Shown here piece by piece: positions 48,027 through 56,975 of a DNA stretch of 64,000 nt. The first letter of the stretch is position 1; every line of letters begins with the position of its first letter. The stretch is from Kangiella sediminilitoris (GTDB lineage Bacteria > Pseudomonadota > Gammaproteobacteria > Enterobacterales > Kangiellaceae): the NCBI RefSeq assembly GCF_001708405.1, contig NZ_CP012418.1, positions 558,001 through 622,000 of the forward strand, given 5' to 3'. The notes under the pieces are model-generated. The model ran no database searches. It had not been told where the DNA came from and saw only the letters and a program-made list of their open reading frames with translations. Made by a program: the position numbers and the translations under genes.

Positions 48027-50372
48027 ATGTTTTTAAAATTTATTGAGCGGGTCTCTTTAAAATATTCATGGTTAATATTAATAGCCGCCTTGTTGATTAG
48101 TTTTGCATTTGGTGCGGGAGTTAAAAACTTCACCTTTAGTAATGACTATAGAGATTTTTTCAGTGAGGAAAATCCCCAGTTGGCAGAATGGGAGGAGCTA
48201 CAAAAAGTCTACTCTAAGACAGACAATGTACTTTTTGCTTTAACCTTTGAACAAGGTGATGTTTTCGCTCCAGAAAAATTAAAAGTCATTCAGGAGTTGA
48301 CCGAAGCATCTTGGAAAGTACCGCATGCCACTCGTGTAGATTCGATTACAAACTTTCAGGATATTAAAGCCCAGGGTGACGATCTGTTAGTCGATGATCT
48401 AGTCGAGTCTGGTATGACTTTGGACAAGCAGCAACTAGCTTATATTCAAAAGGTTGCAACAGAACACCCCCTTTTAGTAAATCGCCTGATTAATCCTCAG
48501 GGAACGACTGCCGCGGTTAATGTCACCACATTATTATCAGAGAAACCACGTGCTCAAGTACAGGAAATTGGTGATTATGTTTACCAGTTAGCCGACGAAT
48601 TTAGGGCTAAGTATCCTAACCTTCAAATTCATATTTCCGGAGCTGTTCCTTATAACTACGCATTAACAGATGCTTCAAAAGAAGATCTTAAGTCTGTTAT
48701 GCCGTTAATGTATTTAGCTGCGTTAGTATTGCTGGGTTTATTGCTACGAACCATCGGTGGTGTCTTTGCAACCTGGATAATGATTTTAATTTCATTGATC
48801 GCTAGCATGGGAGCTGCCGGTTGGGCAGGTATCACTTTAATGGCTCCCTCTCTGAGCGCACCGACCATTATTATGACTATGGTAGTGGCAAACTGCGTCC
48901 ATCTACTTGTTACTTTCTACCAAAAATTCAAGCCTGGCGTGGATAAAAAAGACGCGATTCTGGAAACCTATAAAATCAATATATCCCCTGTGATTGTGAC
49001 TAACATTACTACGGCGATTGGTTTTCTAACTATGAACTTTAGTGATGTTCCTCCTTATCGGGACTTAGGAAATATGGTTGCGGGTGGCTTAATTTTTGTA
49101 GTGCTTTTCAGCTTGTTTGTATTGCCTGCGATTATGAATATCTTTCCGCTTAAACCAAAAAAAGCGAAGAGCCAGGGTGGCGGAGTATATGCCAAGCTAG
49201 CTGACTTTATCGTGACTAAATATAAAGTCGTGATGCTGTCTTTTGTATTCCTGGCGACTTTTATGGCACTAGGTGTTAGCAAGCTAGAGTTTAACGATAA
49301 GTTTGTTGAATGGCTTGATGATCGCTATGAGTTCAGACAGGACAGTGACTTTATTAATGATAATTTGACTGGCTTATACCGTCTGGACTGGTCTTTAGAG
49401 TCAGGCGAAAACAATGGCATTTCTTCTCCTGAATACTTGCAAGTTCTAGATGGTTTTACTGACTGGGCAAGAAGCCAGGAAGGTGTCGTTCATGTCCACA
49501 GCATGATAGATATTTTCAAAGAAATGAATATGAAAATGCATGGTGGAGATCCTGCCTACTACCGTGTACCTGAATCTAAGCAGTTGGCTTCACAGTTATT
49601 ACTGGTTTATGAACTGTCTTTACCTAAGGGACTGGACTTAACTAACACTGTTAACATTTCCAAGTCGGCAACCAAGTTTGTGATACGAACCAGTAATATG
49701 GATTCACAGGAGCTTTTAGCGCTGGAGAGCCGAGCCGAGGACTGGTTAGTTCAAAATGCGCCTGAAAGCATGGTTAGTGAAGCTGCCAGTACCAGTATTT
49801 TATTTGCCAACATTTCTAAGCGAAACATTCAGGCTTTATTGGGTGGAACGTTAATTGCTTTGGCACTTATCTCTATTCTGCTTATAGCGCCTTTAAGAAG
49901 CTTTAAATTTGGTGTAATGAGTTTAATTCCCAATTTATTGCCAGCACTTCTTGGTTTTGGAATCTGGGGGCTTCTGGTTGGCCAGGTTGGTCTTGCAATA
50001 TCAATTGTAGTAGGCATGACACTGGGTATTGTGGTTGACGATACGGTGCACTTCTTGAGCAAGTATCTGCATTATCGACGCGAACGAAATATGACAACAC
50101 CCGAGGCCGTTAAGGAAACTATTATTACGGTAGGGCCTGCTCTGTTTGGCACTACGGTGATCCTAGCTATGGGCTTTGCCATGTTAGCAACTTCAGGTTT
50201 TGAGATTAATTCCCAGATGGGGGCTTTGACAGCCATCACTATTGTTATTGCATTTATCGGGGACTTTTTCTTATTGCCATGCTTAATGATGCTGTTTGAT
50301 CGCTCTACGCAAAAAGTGGAGAGCGAGCAGCCGGTAGTTGAACAAAAACCTATAACCGAAACTGGTTCTTAA
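48027..50372 (+). CDS. MMPL/RND-superfamily lipid transporter, copy 1
   Basis: 781 residues with the two-half RND layout: helix 1 (about 13-31), a large periplasmic loop starting FSNDYRDFFSEENPQL, five clustered helices (about 222-370), then helix 7 (about 390-410), a second loop starting FNDKFVEWLDDRYEF and a final group (about 612-760). LGIVVDDTVHFL in the second half is a conserved charged motif of proton-driven RND pumps. MMPL-type members move lipids rather than drugs. It lies among biosynthetic genes, so it probably exports the product or an intermediate. Confidence 0.9.
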   Translation: MFLKFIERVSLKYSWLILIAALLISFAFGAGVKNFTFSNDYRDFFSEENPQLAEWEELQKVYSKTDNVLFALTFEQGDVFAPEKLKVIQELTEASWKVPHATRVDSITNFQDIKAQGDDLLVDDLVESGMTLDKQQLAYIQKVATEHPLLVNRLINPQGTTAAVNVTTLLSEKPRAQVQEIGDYVYQLADEFRAKYPNLQIHISGAVPYNYALTDASKEDLKSVMPLMYLAALVLLGLLLRTIGGVFATWIMILISLIASMGAAGWAGITLMAPSLSAPTIIMTMVVANCVHLLVTFYQKFKPGVDKKDAILETYKINISPVIVTNITTAIGFLTMNFSDVPPYRDLGNMVAGGLIFVVLFSLFVLPAIMNIFPLKPKKAKSQGGGVYAKLADFIVTKYKVVMLSFVFLATFMALGVSKLEFNDKFVEWLDDRYEFRQDSDFINDNLTGLYRLDWSLESGENNGISSPEYLQVLDGFTDWARSQEGVVHVHSMIDIFKEMNMKMHGGDPAYYRVPESKQLASQLLLVYELSLPKGLDLTNTVNISKSATKFVIRTSNMDSQELLALESRAEDWLVQNAPESMVSEAASTSILFANISKRNIQALLGGTLIALALISILLIAPLRSFKFGVMSLIPNLLPALLGFGIWGLLVGQVGLAISIVVGMTLGIVVDDTVHFLSKYLHYRRERNMTTPEAVKETIITVGPALFGTTVILAMGFAMLATSGFEINSQMGALTAITIVIAFIGDFFLLPCLMMLFDRSTQKVESEQPVVEQKPITETGS

Positions 50373-50393
50373 CGAAAAATAACAGGTTAAATC

Positions 50394-51578
50394 ATGAAAG
50401 ATTATCTTAAGTACAGTTATTTACTACTGCTATTTATGCCATTGACGGCGGTCTGTGTATTGGCTGGTGGCTGGTGGAGTTTATTAGCTCCAAATGTAGT
50501 CATTGCATTTCATCTTATATACGACAACTTATCATCACCGGACGTAGATACCCGTCCTGTCAAATATAAGAGCATTTTAAACTTTATGCTGTACATGCAT
50601 CTACCAGCCTCTTTGGGACTCGTTTTTCTAGTCACATGGCAAGCAACACCCGGAGACTTCCTGGGTTTTGGTGCCTGGCTTTCTGAGCTTGTTTCAGTTG
50701 ATTTATTGCAGGCCCACAATGAACTAACACTAAGTCAGTTATTGTCCTCAGCATTTGCCGTGGGTTTTATTTTGAGTACTAACACTCTGGTGGGACATGA
50801 GTTAGTTCATCGCACAAGCCATAAGCTTTCGATGTTTGTTGGGCGCTGGTTATTGGCGGTCGTCGGTGACGCTCAGTTTTCTATCTCTCATGTATATGCG
50901 CATCATTTAAATGTGGCTACTCATGAGGATGCTGCGACGGCCAGACGTGGTGAATCTCTGTATGCATTCTTTTTCCGCTCGAGCATAGGCCAGTACTTTG
51001 AGTCGTGTGAGATTGAACGTCGACGTCTGAAGAATCGGGGAAGCTCTTTCTGGTCATGGAAAAACAGAGTACTGACTGGTGCTTTGATGACTTTCGCTAT
51101 TATCGGCTGCATGGTGGCAATAGCTGGCTGGATTGGTTTATTGGTCTATGTCGTATTATTTCTTACATCAAAGTTTCTGTTTGAGACAGTTAACTATATA
51201 GAACATTACGGCTTATTGCGTGAAAAGGGTACTAAAGTGGAACCCAAACATAGTTGGGACTGTAATACCCGAGCTGCTTCTTATGTACTGTATAACTTAA
51301 GCCGACATTCAGATCACCACGCTCGTGCAACAACCCCATTCTGGGAGTTAGAAGCTCATCCTAATGTGATGGATCTTAAATATGGCTATATCGCTCATAT
51401 GATGCTGGCCATGGTCCCGCCTTTATGGAATCAATACACAGCACCAAAACTTGCTTATTGGGATCAAAATTTGGCGACAGAAGCAGAATTGGAATTAGCT
51501 AAGAAGTCCAACCTGGATAGTGGTAAACGTATTTTTAAACAAAGTCCTTCGGTAGAGCTTGCTGAAGAGAATAAATAA
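50394..51578 (+). CDS. AlkB-family membrane di-iron oxygenase/desaturase
   Basis: 394 residues with several hydrophobic helices. The eight-histidine pattern is complete: HELVHR (135-140), HVYAHH (166-171), RHSDHH (304-309), and the AlkB hallmark NYIEHYGL (267-274). That hallmark favours terminal hydroxylation as in alkane 1-monooxygenase over ordinary desaturation, but relatives act on acyl-ACP and make alkenes or alkynes. Probable job: modify the acyl chain or amine of the pathway, fed with electrons by the ferredoxin reductase above. Substrate unknown. Confidence 0.88.
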   Translation: MKDYLKYSYLLLLFMPLTAVCVLAGGWWSLLAPNVVIAFHLIYDNLSSPDVDTRPVKYKSILNFMLYMHLPASLGLVFLVTWQATPGDFLGFGAWLSELVSVDLLQAHNELTLSQLLSSAFAVGFILSTNTLVGHELVHRTSHKLSMFVGRWLLAVVGDAQFSISHVYAHHLNVATHEDAATARRGESLYAFFFRSSIGQYFESCEIERRRLKNRGSSFWSWKNRVLTGALMTFAIIGCMVAIAGWIGLLVYVVLFLTSKFLFETVNYIEHYGLLREKGTKVEPKHSWDCNTRAASYVLYNLSRHSDHHARATTPFWELEAHPNVMDLKYGYIAHMMLAMVPPLWNQYTAPKLAYWDQNLATEAELELAKKSNLDSGKRIFKQSPSVELAEENK

Positions 51579-51598
51579 AAGATTCATTAGGAGTTGGT

Positions 51599-52384
51599 AT
51601 GAAACTGATTAGTATCGTTACATCATTAGTAATTGCTATTGGTGTAAACACATCCATGGCCCAGACTGATAACAGTAAGGGTTTAGAGATTATGACTGAA
51701 GTGGATGTTCGAGATGAAGGCTTTGAGGATTTCAAAGCGCAGATTTCTATGGTGCTTGAAGATAACGATGGAAATAAAAGTACGCGTTTGATGGAAGTCA
51801 AAAATCTGGAAGTCAAAGATGATGGTGATAAGCGTCTGTTAGTGTTTAAAGAACCGAGTGATGTATCCGGGACAGCGCTGCTGACTTATTCTCATATATT
51901 AGAAGATGACGAGCAGTGGCTGTTTTTACCTGCCCTGAAACGGGTTAAGAGAATTTCCTCCAGCAACAAGTCAGGACCTTTTGTGGGAAGTGAGTTTGCC
52001 TATGAAGATATGCTGTCCCAAGAAGTTGAGAAGTATGATTACAGCTATATTGGAGAGGAAGTCATCAATGGCCAGGACTGTTATGTTATTGAGCGAAAGC
52101 CACGTTATGAAAGCTCAGGTTATAACAAGCAAAAGGTGTGGGTTGATAAGGAGCATTTTCGATATCAGAAAATAGAGTATTACGATCATCAGGACGCTCA
52201 TCTTAAAACGTTAGTGCTAAGTGACTATCAGCAGTTCCTGAATAAATACTGGCGTGCCAAGAAAATGGTTATGACCAATCATCAAACGCAAAAGAGCACA
52301 GCTATGTACTGGAAGCAGTTTTCGTTCAGGAATGGCTATGATGACAGTTCTTTTACTAAAAGCGTTTTAAAACGCAGTCGATAA
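51599..52384 (+). CDS. LolA-like periplasmic protein (outer membrane lipoprotein-sorting family)
   Basis: 261 residues with a signal peptide ending SMAQ (about residue 21). The mature part shows LMEVKNLEVKDDGDKRLLVFKEPSDVSGTALLTYSH and WLFLPALKRVKRISSSNKSGPFVGSEFAYEDM, the pattern of the LolA-like family that accompanies MMPL/RND exporters. The fold is a hydrophobic half-barrel that carries lipids through the periplasm. It likely shuttles the exported product towards the outer membrane. Confidence 0.85.
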   Translation: MKLISIVTSLVIAIGVNTSMAQTDNSKGLEIMTEVDVRDEGFEDFKAQISMVLEDNDGNKSTRLMEVKNLEVKDDGDKRLLVFKEPSDVSGTALLTYSHILEDDEQWLFLPALKRVKRISSSNKSGPFVGSEFAYEDMLSQEVEKYDYSYIGEEVINGQDCYVIERKPRYESSGYNKQKVWVDKEHFRYQKIEYYDHQDAHLKTLVLSDYQQFLNKYWRAKKMVMTNHQTQKSTAMYWKQFSFRNGYDDSSFTKSVLKRSR

Positions 52385-52406
52385 CTGAGAATTAAGGGAC
52401 TGAATT

Positions 52407-53375
52407 GTGCAGTTATACAGCAAAATAAAGGGAGTTGGCAGCTATGTTCCTTCGCATGTGGTTTCAAACTACATGCTGGAGGAAACGCTGGATACCAGTC
52501 ATGAATGGATTGTGGCGAGAACCGGTATTGAGGAGAGAAGGATTTCCTCCGATACTGAATCATCGTCATTCATGGCGATTGAAGCAGCGAAAAAAGCTAT
52601 AGCTGCAGCGGATATTAAGGCGCAAGATATTGATATGGTCATTGTTGGTACCACCACATCGACTTATGTCATGCCAAGCACTGCATGTGAGGTAGCCGCA
52701 GGGCTTGGAATCTCGGGAGCGACGGCCTTCGACGTTGCAGCAGCCTGCTCAGGCTTTATATATGCGGTTAGCATCGCGGATAAGTTTATCAGAACCTCTG
52801 AGGCAAAGTGCGTACTAGCCATCGGAGTTGATCGTTATTCTCGTCTATGTAACCCGGCGGATAGAAACACCAGTATATTGTTTGGGGATGGTGCAGGTGC
52901 TTCTATTATAAGGTTAAGTGATACTCCCGGTATTGAGTACACGGAGCTCGGTTCCGACGGTGGTAAAAGCGATATCTTAACGGCGAAGAATCAGGAACGT
53001 CTGCCCTTCATAAAGGAAAACGACAATTCCTATTTGCAAATGCAGGGGCAGGATGTCTTTAAGAGTGCTGTCAGTAAGTTTAATGAATTAATCGACAGCG
53101 TACAGAACAAAAAAGGGATTCATATCGAGGATATCGATATGTTAATTCCTCACCAGGCCAATATTCGTATCATCAACTCGGTAGCAAAGCGTTATAAACT
53201 GCCAGATGCTAAGGTTTTTTTAAACGTTCAGAAATACGGCAACACCTCCGCTGCCTCGGTTGCTCTGGCACTGGATGAAGCGATGCAAAGCGGCCATATC
53301 AAAGAAGGGAGTAGGGTGCTAATGCTGGCTTTTGGAGGCGGTCTAACTTGGGGAAGCATCCTCGCCACTTTTTAA
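52407..53375 (+). CDS. 3-oxoacyl-ACP synthase III (FabH-like) of the cluster
   Basis: 322 residues, GTG start with AAGGGA upstream. The KAS III triad is intact: C114 (AAACSGF), H249 (PHQAN) and N279 (YGNTSAAS). The C-terminal GGGLTWGSILATF is typical. Located at the end of the biosynthetic operon rather than in a fatty-acid gene cluster, so it probably condenses an acyl group with malonyl-ACP or joins acyl groups for the special product rather than starting housekeeping fatty acid synthesis. Which reaction cannot be told. Confidence 0.9.
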   Translation: MQLYSKIKGVGSYVPSHVVSNYMLEETLDTSHEWIVARTGIEERRISSDTESSSFMAIEAAKKAIAAADIKAQDIDMVIVGTTTSTYVMPSTACEVAAGLGISGATAFDVAAACSGFIYAVSIADKFIRTSEAKCVLAIGVDRYSRLCNPADRNTSILFGDGAGASIIRLSDTPGIEYTELGSDGGKSDILTAKNQERLPFIKENDNSYLQMQGQDVFKSAVSKFNELIDSVQNKKGIHIEDIDMLIPHQANIRIINSVAKRYKLPDAKVFLNVQKYGNTSAASVALALDEAMQSGHIKEGSRVLMLAFGGGLTWGSILATF

Positions 53376-53405
53376 ATAGTCATAAAACCAGGGAAGGTTG
53401 ATTCC

Positions 53406-53483
53406 ATGAAGCAAACGAAGTTTTCACCTAAAAAACATCTGTTTAGCCATCCAAATCCTACTCTCCGTTATATTTCTTGCTAA
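53406..53483 (+). other. Possible 25-codon leader ORF before the DUF1302 gene
   Basis: In the 222-bp gap before the DUF1302 gene, an ATG preceded by GGGAAGG opens MKQTKFSPKKHLFSHPNPTL and ends after 25 codons. It has a good ribosome site but no known relative and no clear regulatory RNA structure. The rest of the gap holds a possible promoter with TTGCTA (53476-53481) but no other feature I can support. Confidence 0.2.
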
Positions 53484-53597
53484 AAAGTGCGCATTATTGA
53501 TAGTATGCAAACTAGCAAGTGGTATGACGTCTTGAAAAAGTCGCTTACGGAATCGTGTAATAAATAGCTAATTCCTGTCGATGGGGGAAGGAATTGT

Positions 53598-55511
53598 ATG
53601 AAAAGAAATAAACCAATAATGACCTTGTCAAAGATTGCAGCCGGTGTCTCAATGGCTTTCGCTGCTTCTGCTTCGAATGCTGTCAGTTGGGATAGCGAAA
53701 ACTTCGAATATAGCTTTGACACAACCCTTTCAGTGGGCGCGAGCATGCGTGTTGAAGAGCGTGACCGTGGCTTAGTGGGTAAGGCTAACTTGTACCAACT
53801 GGAAACAGGTATGCCTATTACTACTTTATATGGCTCGGGCGTAGTTCCAGACGGTGCTTGGTCCAATAACTCTGACGACGGTAACTTAAACTTCAACAAG
53901 GGAGATTTCTTCTCTCAAGTAGCCAAAGGTACTCATGAACTTGATATTCGTCATAAAGATGGCGATTACGGCTTATTCGCACGTGGGCTTTGGTACTACG
54001 ACCGTGTGCTGATGGACAAAGAGCTTCGTTTCCGTGACCTAGATACTTATCCTGAAGGCGCTTACGCTGCTGGAGAGACAACTGCTCGTAAAGAGCAGGG
54101 TTATGATGCCCGTATGCTGGATGTCTATGCCTGGTCGACTTGGGACCTGAGTGACTACAGCATTATGCAGGTTCGACTTGGTGAGCAGGTAGTAAGCTGG
54201 GGTGAAAGTACTTTCATCCAGCACAGTTTGTCAGAAGCAAATGCAGTCGATTTACGTACCTTACGTAATCCAGGTGCAGAACTGAAAGAAGCCTTCATTC
54301 CTTCGAGTATGTTATGGGCTTCAGCAGAGTGGATCAGCGATAGTGGCAGCAGTTTAACACTTGAAGGTTTCTACCAATTTGAGTGGGAGCCAGTGCGTAC
54401 TGATGAGCCAGGTACTTACTTCGCAACACGAGATTTCTTAGGCCTTAAAGGTTCTGAAGTACACCTTGGTTTTGCTCAGTTCCCAGAAGGTCAGCCAGGT
54501 ACTGTCGCTATCCGTAGCGAGACTCGTCCGGCTGATGATGATGGTCAGTATGGTATGAAAGTTGGTTACTTTACTGAGATGGGAACCGAATGGGGTTTCT
54601 ACTACATGAATTATCATAACCGTCGCCCAATCATTTCAGCTAACGCAGCTGATCAGACGGGTACGGTTTACGGCTTCCTTGAATACCCTGAAGATATACA
54701 AATGCTGGGTATCAGCATGAATACGGCAACAGATAGCGGTATTTCGGTCGCTGGTGAAGTGTCTTACCGTATTGATGAGCCACTACAGGTTGATGATGTT
54801 GAACTTCTGTTTGCAACTCTGGAGCCTATTGGACAAGTACCAAGTGGTACTAGCCAGGTAGCAAACGGTGTTGGTCTGGGTGAAGAAATTTCAGGTTATC
54901 GTTTGCATGATACCATTCAGGCTCAAATGACCTTTACGAACTTGCTTGGTCCAGTGTTTGGTTCCGATCAGACAGCACTATTGCTAGAAGTTGGTATGAA
55001 CCAAATCCTTGATATGCCAGATAAGAGCGAACTGCGTTATGAGGCAGAAGGTACTTTCCGTTCAGGAAACCCTGATCGTGCAGTTGATGCTAACGGTAAC
55101 GGCAGAGTAGGCGGTGTATTTGAATTAGCACCTCCTGGCTCCACACCATGTGGTTTCACTAACCCAGCGACGGGTGATCGTGTAACTACCGAGTGTGAAG
55201 GCATGTCAAGTGGCTTTGCTGATGAGTTCTCATGGGGCTACCGCCTTGCGATGCGCTGGGATTATAACGATGTATTCAGTGGCTGGAACATGAAGCCTCG
55301 AATCGTATTCCAGCACGACGTAAAAGGTAATACTCCTGCCCCAATTTCGAACTTCTTAGAAGATCGAAAGTCAATTGCTCTAGGTACAAGCTTTGACTAC
55401 CAGGCCCGCTGGAAAGTCGACTTTGCTTATAATGTATTCATGGGTGCTGAAGACAGAAACTTAATCTCAGATCGTGATTATGTATCTCTGGCACTAAGTT
55501 ACTCATTCTAA
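53598..55511 (+). CDS. DUF1302 outer-membrane protein
   Basis: 637 residues. Signal peptide ending in ASNA (about residue 30), then YSFDTTLSVGASMRVEERD and long amphipathic beta stretches; the last residues VSLALSYSF end in phenylalanine, the barrel-assembly signal of outer-membrane proteins. DUF1302 proteins occur beside DUF1329 and MMPL pumps in many lipid-handling gammaproteobacteria. It probably provides the outer-membrane route or anchoring site for the product. Codon use looks biased to few synonymous codons, suggesting high expression. Confidence 0.85.
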   Translation: MKRNKPIMTLSKIAAGVSMAFAASASNAVSWDSENFEYSFDTTLSVGASMRVEERDRGLVGKANLYQLETGMPITTLYGSGVVPDGAWSNNSDDGNLNFNKGDFFSQVAKGTHELDIRHKDGDYGLFARGLWYYDRVLMDKELRFRDLDTYPEGAYAAGETTARKEQGYDARMLDVYAWSTWDLSDYSIMQVRLGEQVVSWGESTFIQHSLSEANAVDLRTLRNPGAELKEAFIPSSMLWASAEWISDSGSSLTLEGFYQFEWEPVRTDEPGTYFATRDFLGLKGSEVHLGFAQFPEGQPGTVAIRSETRPADDDGQYGMKVGYFTEMGTEWGFYYMNYHNRRPIISANAADQTGTVYGFLEYPEDIQMLGISMNTATDSGISVAGEVSYRIDEPLQVDDVELLFATLEPIGQVPSGTSQVANGVGLGEEISGYRLHDTIQAQMTFTNLLGPVFGSDQTALLLEVGMNQILDMPDKSELRYEAEGTFRSGNPDRAVDANGNGRVGGVFELAPPGSTPCGFTNPATGDRVTTECEGMSSGFADEFSWGYRLAMRWDYNDVFSGWNMKPRIVFQHDVKGNTPAPISNFLEDRKSIALGTSFDYQARWKVDFAYNVFMGAEDRNLISDRDYVSLALSYSF

Positions 55512-55531
55512 TAAAAGGGTATTAACAGTTT

Positions 55532-56908
55532 ATGGCTAAGATAATGAATAAATGGTTATTGACGAGTGCAGTCGCTTCAGTACTCTTTTCCGGTGTAGCT
55601 ACTGCAAAAGTTTCGGCAGAAAAAGCGGCAGAGCTTGGCGGCGACGTTTATACCCCTATGGGTTCAGAAAGATCTGCAAATGCTGATGGCTCTATTCCTG
55701 AGTGGACGGGTGGTATCCAAGAGGTTCCTCCTGGCTACGAAGTCGGTGACCATCACCCAGATCCTTTTGCTGATGATAAAGTTCTGTTTACTATCACTGC
55801 GTCAAACTATAAAGATTACGAGGAGTATTTGACTCCTGGTCAGGTGGCTTTATTTAAAACCTATCCTGAGAACTACAAGATGAACGTTTATACTACCCGA
55901 CGTTCAGCTTCGTTCCCACAGCACGTATATGACGCTATCAAGGCTAATGCTAGTCGTGCTGAATTAATTCAGGGAGGTAATGGTATTTCGGGTGCATCAA
56001 TTGGTGTTCCTTTCCCATTCCCTGAAAATGGTTTGCAGCTTATCTGGAACTCGTTAACTCGTTACCGCGGTGTATCAGTAGAACGCGAAGTTGGTCAGGC
56101 AATGCCTCTGGCGGATGGTGATTATGTGTTGGTTAAGCTGAAAGATGAGCTTCACCACATCTATAATGAGCCAAATATGACGCCGGAAAAATTGGCTGAG
56201 GGTAACGTTCTATTCCTTTTCCGCCAAATCGTTGAAGCTCCAGCTCGACTGGCAGGTACAGCACTACTTGTACATGAAACAATGGATCAGGTTAAAGAAC
56301 CACGTAAGGCGTGGACTTATAACCCAGGCCAAAGACGTGTACGTCGTGCTCCTAACGTAGCGTATGATGCTCCAGGTACTGCCTCGGATGGTTTACGTAC
56401 GACTGATGACTTTGATATGTTCAACGGTGCACCAGATCGTTATAACTGGACAATCAAAGGCAAGAAAGAAGTTTACATCCCTTATAATAACTACAAGCTA
56501 CACTCTGATGAAGTGGAGTATGATGAAATCATTAAGCCGGGTGTAATTAATCAAGAGTTAGTGCGTTATGAAAAGCACCGCGTTTGGGTATTGGAAGCGA
56601 ATCTTAAAGAAGATACCCGCCACCAGTACAAAAAGCGTGTGTTCTACATTGATGAAGACAGCTATCAAATCGTAGCTGAAGAAATGTATGATGAGCGTGA
56701 TGAACTATGGCGTGTGGCTATGGCTTATCCTATAAATTACTATGATGTACCAACTTTATGGTCGACTCTGGAGACATACTATGATCTTCCATCAGGTCGC
56801 TATTTGGTCATTGGTTTGGATAACCAGGAAGACATGTACAACTTTGAAGTTGAATTCAATGCATCACACTTCACACCATCGGCCCTGCGAAGAATTGGCC
56901 GCCGATAG
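55532..56908 (+). CDS. DUF1329 LolA-like periplasmic protein
   Basis: 458 residues. Signal peptide ending ATA (about residue 25). The mature start KVSAEKAAELGGDVYTPMGSERSANADGSIPEWTGG is diagnostic of DUF1329. The protein is soluble and has a LolA/LolB-like lipid-binding fold in family members. It follows the DUF1302 gene by 20 bases, the standard pairing. Likely carries lipid between inner-membrane pump and the DUF1302 barrel. A terminator-like hairpin follows. Confidence 0.88.
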   Translation: MAKIMNKWLLTSAVASVLFSGVATAKVSAEKAAELGGDVYTPMGSERSANADGSIPEWTGGIQEVPPGYEVGDHHPDPFADDKVLFTITASNYKDYEEYLTPGQVALFKTYPENYKMNVYTTRRSASFPQHVYDAIKANASRAELIQGGNGISGASIGVPFPFPENGLQLIWNSLTRYRGVSVEREVGQAMPLADGDYVLVKLKDELHHIYNEPNMTPEKLAEGNVLFLFRQIVEAPARLAGTALLVHETMDQVKEPRKAWTYNPGQRRVRRAPNVAYDAPGTASDGLRTTDDFDMFNGAPDRYNWTIKGKKEVYIPYNNYKLHSDEVEYDEIIKPGVINQELVRYEKHRVWVLEANLKEDTRHQYKKRVFYIDEDSYQIVAEEMYDERDELWRVAMAYPINYYDVPTLWSTLETYYDLPSGRYLVIGLDNQEDMYNFEVEFNASHFTPSALRRIGRR

Positions 56909-56921
56909 TGTCTACGTTCAT

Positions 56922-56944
56922 AGCGGTCGGGTTTACCGGCCGCT
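56922..56944 (+). terminator. Mid-operon terminator or attenuator after DUF1329
   Basis: AGCGGTCGG and CCGGCCGCT form a 9-bp GC-rich stem (one G-T pair) with a 5-nt GTTTA loop, followed by TTGCTTTT. It lies between DUF1329 and the YCF48-like gene and probably lowers expression of the downstream pump relative to the barrel and carrier. Confidence 0.65.
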
Positions 56945-56975
56945 TTGCTTTTAACCTCATTAAATTACCTTGCAA

